DNA of 5,032 bases from DATESG01 sp035270925 (GTDB lineage: Bacteria > Bacillota_I > Bacilli_A > RFN20 > CAG-826). Within the stretch, counting starts at the first letter, position 1. Each line of letters begins with the position of its first letter. This document shows positions 1-5,032 of this stretch, one piece after another. The notes under the pieces are model-generated. The model was not told the DNA's origin. It worked only from the letters and a program-made list of their open reading frames with translations, and ran no database searches. The DNA lies in assembly GCA_035270925.1 (NCBI GenBank), contig DATESG010000064.1, forward strand, positions 1 to 5,032, in the 5' to 3' direction. A program made the translations under genes and the position numbers.

Positions 1-37
1 AATCTAAATTGGTAGAAAATTAGTAAAAGTCTTTCAG

Positions 38-67
38 TTGTAAGAGTGGATTAAGCAATGATATATT
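38..67 (+). promoter_or_regulatory. Possible sigma-70/SigA promoter for nrdB-nrdA
   Basis: A TTGTAA (38-43) and a TATATT (62-67) are separated by 18 bases, a tolerable match to the TTGACA/TATAAT consensus. Transcription from here would give a leader of roughly 100 bases carrying the inverted repeat at 82-126. The whole region is AT-rich, so chance matches are frequent and other pairs are possible. No NrdR box was found nearby. This is a tentative call by eye. Confidence 0.3.
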
Positions 68-106
68 AACTGAGATGTCGATAATCTTTTTTCTAAACTT
101 AACTGA
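66..106. repeat. 8-bp direct repeat TTAACTGA in the nrd leader
   Basis: TTAACTGA occurs at 66-73 and again at 99-106, 33 bases apart start to start, close to three helical turns, so a dimeric regulator could contact both on one DNA face. The first copy overlaps the possible -10 element and the second lies in the loop of the inverted repeat at 82-126. A chance repeat of this length in an AT-rich region is quite possible. The repeat is directly visible; an operator role is speculation. Confidence 0.3.
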
Positions 107-126
107 TAAAAACGCAAAAAAGATTA
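82..126. repeat. 11-bp perfect inverted repeat upstream of nrdB
   Basis: TAATCTTTTTT (82-92) is exactly complementary to AAAAAAGATTA (116-126), with a 23-base loop. The stem has only one G-C pair and no T-run follows it on either strand, so it does not look like an intrinsic terminator. It could be a weak mRNA leader structure or a protein-binding site for control of the RNR operon. It ends 36 bases before the Shine-Dalgarno sequence, so it would not directly hide it. The structure is real; its function is unknown. Confidence 0.4.
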
Positions 127-162
127 GAAATCAAATTTTAATAAATAGAGCACAATCAACTT

Positions 163-169
163 AAAGGAG
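163..169 (+). promoter_or_regulatory. Ribosome binding site of nrdB
   Basis: AAAGGAG lies six bases before the ATG at 176, a near-ideal Shine-Dalgarno match and spacing. It fixes the start so that the ATP-cone domain is complete from its first strand. Confidence 0.85.
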
Positions 170-175
170 TAAACT

Positions 176-1444
176 ATGACAACTTTTGAAGTAATTACGA
201 AACGTGACGGATCAATTGCCCCGTTTAAAAGCGAGAAAATAGCCGCGGCGATTGCAAAAGCGGGCGATAAAACCGGTGAATTTGATACAGAGGAAGCCAA
301 AATATTAACGCAACAGGTAATGGTAAAAATCGTTGCCCTACCTAATGAGATGCGCCTCCATGTTGAACTCGTTCAGGACCTTGTCGAGGATGTACTTTTA
401 TCTTCCCCTTATAAGCAAACAGCCAAAGCTTATATCTTATATCGTGATAAACACGCTCAGACTAGAAGACGAGATCTTTTTAAACCACGGCTTAATCTTA
501 AACCTTATGAATATCCCGAACTTATTGAATATGTCGACTCGATTCGTCACTCTTATTGGATTCACACAGAGTTTAATTATACGAGTGATATTCAAGATTT
601 TAAGATTAACGTTGACCACCATGAACGTGAAGCAATTAGAAAAGCGATGCTGGCGATTGCCCAAATCGAAGTTTCCGTTAAAACTTTCTGGGGCGATATC
701 TTTAAACACCTGCCAAAACCTGAAATTGGCTCGGTCGGTTACACTTTTGCGGAAAGTGAAGTGCGCCATCATGATGCCTATTCACATTTATTAGAACTGC
801 TCGGACTTAACGGTGAATTTGAACATATTAGAGAAATCCCTAGTATCATGAAACGCATTCAATATCTTGATAAAACTAATGCCGCAAGTAAGGGTCAAAA
901 TGAGCGTGATTACGCTCTCGCCGTGCTCCTATTCTCGCTTTTTATTGAACACGTTTCCTTATTCTCACAATTTTTAATTATCATGTCTTTTAATAAACAT
1001 CGTAACCTTTTTAAAGGGATTTCTAATGTGATCGAGGCAACTTCGAAAGAGGAACAAATTCATGGTCTCTTTGGCATTGACCTGATTAATATTATGCGCG
1101 ATGAACATCCGGAGTGGTTTGATAAGCAGCTATCACAAACAATAAAGGATGCCTGCGTTGAGTCATATGAGGCCGAAGAAGAAATCATCGACTGGATTTA
1201 TGAGACCGGTGAGTTAGATTTCCTGCCTAAGCAAGTCGTTAAAGAATTTGTTAAAAACCGACTAAATAACTCGCTTGTGAGTATAGGTGAAGAAAAGATT
1301 TTTGAAGTCGATGAAAAAATGGTCGAAAGCACAGATTGGTTTGATGATGAAGTGATTGCGACCAAACACGCCGATTTCTTTGTTAAACGCTCGATCAACT
1401 ATAATAAAAGATCGAAGAGCATCACTAGTGATGACTTATTCTAG
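176..1444 (+). CDS. nrdB: Class I ribonucleotide reductase, radical-generating beta subunit with N-terminal ATP-cone
   Basis: This 422-residue cytoplasmic protein houses the dimetal cofactor that starts the radical reaction by which NrdA reduces ribonucleotides to deoxyribonucleotides. Residues about 3-95 are an ATP-cone, with the family start FEVITKRDG (4-12) and the closing helix around QTAKAYILYRDKH. Residues about 105-410 are the ferritin-like R2 fold. By comparison with E. coli NrdB, the metal ligands are E165, E195, H198, E258, E293 and H296; Y202 sits at the radical-tyrosine position (E. coli Y122). W128 and Y409 match radical-transfer residues W48 and Y356, and the acidic tail ends DDLF for docking on NrdA. 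The extra ~95 residues explain why it is longer than a usual R2 (320-375). An ATP-cone on NrdB is uncommon; in the characterised examples dATP drives NrdB into inactive tetramers. The helix motif ESEVRHHDAYSH resembles the group that includes the dimanganese class Id enzymes, but the metal cannot be read from sequence. It is probably co-transcribed with nrdA, 11 bases downstream. Confidence 0.95.
   Translation: MTTFEVITKRDGSIAPFKSEKIAAAIAKAGDKTGEFDTEEAKILTQQVMVKIVALPNEMRLHVELVQDLVEDVLLSSPYKQTAKAYILYRDKHAQTRRRDLFKPRLNLKPYEYPELIEYVDSIRHSYWIHTEFNYTSDIQDFKINVDHHEREAIRKAMLAIAQIEVSVKTFWGDIFKHLPKPEIGSVGYTFAESEVRHHDAYSHLLELLGLNGEFEHIREIPSIMKRIQYLDKTNAASKGQNERDYALAVLLFSLFIEHVSLFSQFLIIMSFNKHRNLFKGISNVIEATSKEEQIHGLFGIDLINIMRDEHPEWFDKQLSQTIKDACVESYEAEEEIIDWIYETGELDFLPKQVVKEFVKNRLNNSLVSIGEEKIFEVDEKMVESTDWFDDEVIATKHADFFVKRSINYNKRSKSITSDDLF
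1420..1433. repeat. 14-bp perfect palindrome near the 3' end of nrdB
   Basis: CATCACTAGTGATG is fully self-complementary and lies inside the last codons of nrdB, 22 bases before the nrdA start. It could be a DNA-binding site, or a coincidence of the codons for Ile-Thr-Ser-Asp. A palindrome of this length is expected by chance about once in three windows of this size, so the function is doubtful. Confidence 0.25.
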
Positions 1445-1447
1445 AGG
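1443..1447 (+). promoter_or_regulatory. Ribosome binding site of nrdA, overlapping the nrdB stop codon
   Basis: AGAGG overlaps the TAG stop of nrdB (1442-1444) and lies eight bases before the nrdA ATG at 1456. Ribosomes finishing nrdB would end on top of this site, so translational coupling of the two subunits is likely. It also supports the 1456 start and hence an NrdA without any extra N-terminal domain. Confidence 0.75.
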
Positions 1448-1455
1448 TAAATAAG

Positions 1456-3129
1456 ATGAAATGGTTAAATGAAAACAGTCGATATTTCCTTGCACAAGGA
1501 TATCTAACGGCAGGGGTGACTCCGGAAGCGCGGATCAAATTTATCGCGGAAAAAGCCGAAGAAATTTTAAAAGTTAAGGGCTTTGCTAATAAGTTTTATG
1601 ATTACATGGCACGAGGATATTATTCTTTGTCATCGCCGATTTGGGCTAACTTTGGTATTGATAAGGGCCTACCTATTTCTTGCTTTGGCGGTCATATTGA
1701 AGACAACATGAGCGGAATTTTATATAGTGTTGCTGAAACAGGGATGATGTCAAAATTCGGTGGTGGAACTTCAGGATATTTTGGGGATGTCCGCCCACGC
1801 GGCGCGACAATTACCAATAATGGTCACTCTTCTGGCGCCGTTCATTTTATGCAACTGTTTGAATCAATTATTGATGTTGTTTCCCAGGGTTCAACTAGAC
1901 GGGGCCATTACGCTCCTTATCTACCACTAGAACATCCCGATATTGAAGAGTTCTTAGAAATTGGTACCGAAGGCAATCCAATTCAAGATTTAACGCACGG
2001 CGTGACCGTAACTGATAAATGGATGGAAGAAATGGTCGCCGGCGATCAAGATAAAAGGCGAATTTGGGCCAAAGTAATTCAGCGTCGTGTCGAGATTGGC
2101 TATCCTTATATCATTTTTATTGATGCCGTCAACCAAGGAACCGTCGATGTTTATCAGGATAAAAACTTAAAAATTACGCATAGTAATCTTTGCTCGGAAA
2201 TTGCCCTTCCTGATCATAAAGACTGGTCATTTGTCTGTGACCTTAGTTCGATGAATATTCTTTATTATGATGAATGGAAGAATACGGATGCGGTCGAAAC
2301 AATGATTTATTTTCTGGATGCAGTCATGAGTGACTTTATCAGCAAGCTTGAAGCCTTAAGAGATTCACCTAAACATGAAGATAACGAAGCTTTCCACTTT
2401 ATGAAACGTGCCTATAATTTTGCTCGAGACAATCGGGCTTTAGGGTTAGGCGTACTCGGATGGCACTCATATTTGCAGGCCAAAATGATTCCTTTCCAAT
2501 CGCAAGAGGCTAAACGTCTCAACACCGAAATTTTTAAATTAATTGAGACTAAGTCGTATCAGGCTAGTAAGGAGTTGGCATTGCTTTTAGGCGAGGCTCC
2601 GATTCTCAAAGGCTATGGTCGGAGAAACACAACGCTTAATGCCGTCGCTCCCACAACCTCATCTTCATTTATTCTTGGTCAAGTCTCGCAAAGCATTGAA
2701 CCAATCTGGTCAAATTGTTACGTTAAAGACATTGCGAAGATGAAGGTGACGATTTTTAATCCTGCCCTCAAACAACTACTCATTAAGTATGGTCACGATA
2801 ACCGTGAGACTTGGCAGTCGATTAGAAACCACGATGGCTCCGTCCAACACTTAGAGTTTTTAAGCGAACTAGAAAAAGAAGTGTTTAAAACATTTGAAGA
2901 GATTGATGCTTATGAAGTGATTGATCAAGCAGCGGCTAGACAAGCCTTTATTGATCAAAGCCAATCGCTTAATCTGATGATTAATCCAAAAATGTCCGCC
3001 AAAGAAATTAACGAATTATATTTAGCGGCATGGAGGTCACGCGTTAAATCTCTTTACTATCAACACTCCACTAACGCCGCCCAAAAATTCAATCAAAATA
3101 AGTTATGCGGAGTTGCGTGCGAAGCTTAG
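1456..3129 (+). CDS. nrdA: Class I ribonucleotide reductase, catalytic alpha subunit lacking an ATP-cone
   Basis: This 557-residue cytoplasmic subunit reduces ribonucleoside diphosphates to deoxyribonucleotides using a thiyl radical generated through NrdB. It begins directly in the R1 catalytic fold, with no ATP-cone, and is about 200 residues shorter than E. coli NrdA (761). By comparison with E. coli, C76 (in PISCFGG) matches C225. N244, C246 and E248 (in SNLCSEI) match N437, thiyl C439 and E441. C261 matches C462, and the adjacent Y534-Y535 match radical-transfer Y730-Y731. The tail cysteines C551 and C555 would pass electrons from thioredoxin or glutaredoxin to the active site; they have three residues between them where E. 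coli has four. The segments around 112-126 and 144-162 align with specificity loops 1 and 2, so substrate choice should still be set by dNTP binding here. Overall activity control should come from the ATP-cone on NrdB. The order nrdB-nrdA is the reverse of the common nrdAB. Start chosen from the AGAGG site. Confidence 0.95.
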   Translation: MKWLNENSRYFLAQGYLTAGVTPEARIKFIAEKAEEILKVKGFANKFYDYMARGYYSLSSPIWANFGIDKGLPISCFGGHIEDNMSGILYSVAETGMMSKFGGGTSGYFGDVRPRGATITNNGHSSGAVHFMQLFESIIDVVSQGSTRRGHYAPYLPLEHPDIEEFLEIGTEGNPIQDLTHGVTVTDKWMEEMVAGDQDKRRIWAKVIQRRVEIGYPYIIFIDAVNQGTVDVYQDKNLKITHSNLCSEIALPDHKDWSFVCDLSSMNILYYDEWKNTDAVETMIYFLDAVMSDFISKLEALRDSPKHEDNEAFHFMKRAYNFARDNRALGLGVLGWHSYLQAKMIPFQSQEAKRLNTEIFKLIETKSYQASKELALLLGEAPILKGYGRRNTTLNAVAPTTSSSFILGQVSQSIEPIWSNCYVKDIAKMKVTIFNPALKQLLIKYGHDNRETWQSIRNHDGSVQHLEFLSELEKEVFKTFEEIDAYEVIDQAAARQAFIDQSQSLNLMINPKMSAKEINELYLAAWRSRVKSLYYQHSTNAAQKFNQNKLCGVACEA

Positions 3130-3159
3130 TCGCCAACTCTGATGTTTATCCAATTTTAA

Positions 3160-3181
3160 GAAATGTGAAAGTAAGCATTTC
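3160..3181 (+). terminator. Weak hairpin downstream of nrdA, possible terminator
   Basis: GAAATG (3160-3165) pairs with CATTTC (3176-3181) around a 10-base loop, with one extra G-U pair possible inside. It begins 31 bases after the nrdA stop, where a terminator would be expected. The stem is short and poor in G-C, and only a broken T-run follows (CCTTTAAAT), so intrinsic termination would be inefficient. GTAAGC (3171-3176) could alternatively pair with GCTTAC (3214-3219). Confidence 0.3.
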
Positions 3182-3222
3182 ATAGTCCTTTAAATATAAA
3201 TAAACATGAGAGGGCTTACATC

Positions 3223-3256
3223 TTGTAATTGTTATTTTAGTGTTTATTATTATTAA
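3223..3256 (+). promoter_or_regulatory. Probable promoter region of the M6 protease gene
   Basis: Two overlapping -35/-10 pairs are visible: TTGTAA (3223-3228) with TATTAT (3245-3250), and TTGTTA (3229-3234) with TATTAA (3251-3256), each with a 16-base spacer. A TATAGT at 3259-3264 is a further -10 candidate. The 165-base gap after nrdA and these elements suggest that the protease gene is transcribed independently. The exact element cannot be decided because the stretch is almost entirely A and T. Confidence 0.4.
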
Positions 3257-3280
3257 AATATAGTAAAATTATTACTCTTG

Positions 3281-3286
3281 AAAGGA
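3281..3286 (+). promoter_or_regulatory. Ribosome binding site of the M6 protease gene
   Basis: AAAGGA lies eight bases before the ATG at 3295. It supports this start, which gives a complete lipoprotein signal peptide. Confidence 0.75.
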
Positions 3287-3294
3287 ATTAATAT

Positions 3295-4992
3295 ATGAAA
3301 AGAAATAAACTACTAGTACTAGGATTAAGTTTTGTTAGCGTCCTTGCAGCCTGTGGCCCTCTCACTTCAACTGAGTCGTCAGAACCAGTTAGTGAAAGTG
3401 GCCTCTCCAGCGAGACAGTAACAAGCCTCCCTAGCGAAACCACAACCAGTCAAGCTCCAACAAGCGCGACTAGTACCGCTCCAGCCTTCAATCGTGACAA
3501 CTCCATTACCCTTCCTGTTACAAATGCCAGTGATGGGGCTCCTGTTTATTCAGGACCAATGAGTTCACTACCAAGTGGCGTCGTCCAACCAACTGAATAC
3601 ATGAACCAAGTTAATGACGTTTTTTGGCCTGTCGGCTTTGATGCACTTAACACATTTGCGACGGCCCTTACTGATGTCCAAAAAGTGTTAGTCGTTCCTG
3701 TCAGCTTTACCGACCAAAGAAAAGCCGCGACCGAAAAAGTTAGACAAGACATCGGCAATACCTTCTTTGGTAAAGCAAGTGACACTGGCTGGGAGTCAGT
3801 TGCCTCTTTCTACTACAAATCGAGCCGCGGCCAACTTACCTTAACGGGTGAAGTTACTCCATGGATTGATCTTGGCATTAGAACTAGAGACCTTGCTGAT
3901 AGCAGCCAAATCGAAGCGAAAGTCATTAAGAAAATTTACGCGACCCTTCCAGCAGATATGCTGAGAGAATATGATTTAAACGAAGATGGATATCTTGATG
4001 CACTTTGGATTGTTTATGGTGCGGATATTAAACAAAATAATAATGATACCTACTGGGCTTTCGTCTCATGGGTTTACAATGAAGGAAGCATGAACAAACC
4101 TTATCCAGGTGTCTTTGGATGGACCAGTTACAAATTTATGTATGAAGGCGGTGAAGCCGAACTTCCACAATTCCAAGGAGAAGCTGGCAAACTTAAAGTT
4201 GATGCTCACACATTCATTCATGAAACCGGGCATATGCTTGGTTTGACTGACTATTACGATTATGATAGTGAAACCAACCCGAGTGGGGGCATTGATATGA
4301 TGGGTAACAATATTATCGATCATAATGCTTATTCCAAGTTCCTATATAACTGGAATCAACCCCTTGTCCCAAATGGAATCACCGAAGAAACAACGATTAC
4401 GTTAAGACCTGCCACAACTAGTGGCGACTTTATTCTCCTAAATACCGCGTGGAATGGTTCTGTCTTTGATGAATATATTTTACTCGAATACTACACGCCA
4501 ACCGAACTCAACTATCAAGATAGTGCAGTCGCATATAACACTAACTATAGTGAGGCGACCGGACATAATACTTCGGGCGTAAGAGCGTGGCATGTTGATA
4601 GCAGATTATGGGCGGGACCGATCGTTGATGGATGGTTTTCCTTCAAATATCAAGTTGATCCTGTTGGCCATGATGTGTATGCCAATGTAATTGATGAAGA
4701 AAATGATGCCGTCTACTTTGGCGCTAGTAATACTGGCAGCGAGAGTGTTGATCCTGCTTTTGATATCCTAAAACTAATTGATGCCGCGGGAGCTGGTGCG
4801 TACTACAATAACTATCGCTCAAGTAGTTCAAATAGTAGTCTTTTCAAAACAGGTCAAGAAATTACTGATTGGAACGTTTATCTTAAAAACGGAACCGGTA
4901 AATTTAATGATGGTAGCGATATCGGTTTTAGCGTTAAATTTGGGGCGATGGATGCCAACGGCATTGAAATCATTCTTAATAAGACTATTTAA
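3295..4992 (+). CDS. Secreted lipoprotein, M6-family (immune inhibitor A-like) zinc metalloprotease
   Basis: This 565-residue protein has a lipoprotein signal peptide: basic MKRNK, a hydrophobic stretch (6-18) and the lipobox LAAC with C20 as the predicted lipid-modified residue. It should be anchored on the outer face of the membrane. Residues 21-64 are a Ser/Thr/Pro-rich linker holding the enzyme away from the surface. The catalytic region (about 125-360) carries HETGHMLGLTD (309-319): H309, H313 and probably D319 bind zinc and E310 is the catalytic base. DMMGN (334-338) follows as the likely Met-turn. Upstream, D227, N229, D231, G232 and D235 form a DxNxDGxxD loop like a calcium site, common in M6 proteins. 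After about 360 comes a probable beta-rich domain that includes the M6-like strand VRAWHVDS (429-436). Family members cleave extracellular proteins; the substrate here is unknown, and nutrient scavenging or attack on host or competitor proteins are both possible. All key residues are present, so it is likely active. No link to the RNR genes is evident. Confidence 0.88.
   Translation: MKRNKLLVLGLSFVSVLAACGPLTSTESSEPVSESGLSSETVTSLPSETTTSQAPTSATSTAPAFNRDNSITLPVTNASDGAPVYSGPMSSLPSGVVQPTEYMNQVNDVFWPVGFDALNTFATALTDVQKVLVVPVSFTDQRKAATEKVRQDIGNTFFGKASDTGWESVASFYYKSSRGQLTLTGEVTPWIDLGIRTRDLADSSQIEAKVIKKIYATLPADMLREYDLNEDGYLDALWIVYGADIKQNNNDTYWAFVSWVYNEGSMNKPYPGVFGWTSYKFMYEGGEAELPQFQGEAGKLKVDAHTFIHETGHMLGLTDYYDYDSETNPSGGIDMMGNNIIDHNAYSKFLYNWNQPLVPNGITEETTITLRPATTSGDFILLNTAWNGSVFDEYILLEYYTPTELNYQDSAVAYNTNYSEATGHNTSGVRAWHVDSRLWAGPIVDGWFSFKYQVDPVGHDVYANVIDEENDAVYFGASNTGSESVDPAFDILKLIDAAGAGAYYNNYRSSSSNSSLFKTGQEITDWNVYLKNGTGKFNDGSDIGFSVKFGAMDANGIEIILNKTI
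3355..3486 (+). repeat. Low-complexity Ser/Thr/Pro linker coding segment
   Basis: The codons for residues 21-64 of the protease encode mostly Ser, Thr, Pro, Glu and Ala, with short echoes such as SSE, PSE and TSxAPTS but no exact tandem repeat. It begins immediately after the lipobox cysteine and is best read as a flexible cell-surface spacer. Such segments often vary in length between strains; that has not been tested here. Confidence 0.6.
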
Positions 4993-5021
4993 TGCCAACT
5001 AAAGTCTAAATACTTTATAAT
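4992..5021 (+). promoter_or_regulatory. Possible promoter of a gene beyond the window, overlapping a small hairpin
   Basis: TATAAT (5016-5021) is a perfect -10 consensus, and ATGCCA (4992-4997) matches four of six -35 positions with an 18-base spacer. TAAAGT (5000-5005) and ACTTTA (5012-5017) form a 6-bp inverted repeat with a 6-base loop just after the protease stop codon. The hairpin is too weak and lacks the T-run for a convincing terminator, but it could be an operator. The sequence ends 11 bases after the -10 element, so no gene can be shown. Confidence 0.35.
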
Positions 5022-5032
5022 AAGGGTTACAA

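Noticed and set aside
54..69. Possible NrdR box around the ATATAT-like core upstream of nrdB
   Set aside because: Only the central ATAT and a few A/T positions agree with the consensus; the key C and G positions are absent, and no second box is found at the usual spacing.
82..126. Inverted repeat as a terminator of an upstream gene
   Set aside because: The stem is almost entirely A-T and is not followed by a T-run on either strand, so it lacks the hallmarks of an intrinsic terminator.
437..772. 111-codon open frame on the - strand inside nrdB
   Set aside because: It lies entirely opposite conserved nrdB sequence, with no recognisable domain.
333..794. 153-codon open frame on the + strand inside nrdB
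   Set aside because: It overlaps the conserved ATP-cone and R2 coding sequence in another frame, has no recognisable domain, and is a shadow of nrdB.
3130..3294. Riboswitch or small RNA between nrdA and the protease gene
   Set aside because: Only short, weak, mutually exclusive stems are visible; no known riboswitch core or strong terminator is present.
4066..4323. 85-codon open frame on the - strand opposite the protease active site
   Set aside because: It is complementary to the zinc-binding region of the protease and resembles no known family.
4778..5002. 74-codon + strand open frame running past the protease stop
   Set aside because: It overlaps the end of the protease gene in another frame, has no clear ribosome binding site, and its composition looks like shadow translation.
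1..5032. CRISPR array, insertion sequence, tRNA or rRNA gene, or a new defence system
   Set aside because: No regularly spaced repeats, transposase motifs, terminal inverted repeats, cloverleaf sequence or rRNA stretches were seen; the three genes are all explained by known families.

Overview
The window comes from a low-GC bacterium, most plausibly a low-GC Gram-positive lineage (Bacilli, Erysipelotrichia or an Acholeplasma/Izemoplasma-like group). This rests on AT-rich intergenic DNA, strong purine-rich ribosome binding sites, and a lipoprotein with a Ser/Thr-rich linker of the kind common in those groups. All 28 tryptophans in the three genes are TGG and no gene contains an in-frame TGA, so the Mycoplasma/Spiroplasma code is very unlikely. 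The placement is inference; no marker gene is present.

Layout, all on the + strand. Positions 1-175 are an AT-rich leader with a possible promoter, an 8-bp direct repeat and an 11-bp inverted repeat, but no gene. A two-gene ribonucleotide reductase (RNR) operon follows: nrdB (176-1444), then nrdA (1456-3129), 11 bases apart. A 165-base gap (3130-3294) holds a weak hairpin and a probable new promoter. The third gene (3295-4992) encodes a secreted, lipid-anchored M6-type zinc metalloprotease. The last 40 bases contain a consensus -10 element that probably belongs to a gene beyond the window.

The RNR operon is the most interesting part. The allosteric ATP-cone, normally at the N-terminus of the catalytic subunit NrdA, is fused instead to the N-terminus of the radical-generating subunit NrdB, and NrdA begins directly with its catalytic fold. 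Both proteins keep their essential residues: the six metal ligands, the tyrosine at the radical position and the radical-transfer residues in NrdB; the three active-site cysteines, the Tyr-Tyr pair and a C-terminal cysteine pair in NrdA. Together they should form a complete aerobic class I RNR whose overall activity is switched by ATP/dATP through NrdB. This architecture is known from a small set of characterised enzymes (Leeuwenhoekiella blandensis, Facklamia ignava), so it is uncommon rather than new. The metalloprotease appears to be a separate transcription unit with no functional link to the RNR.
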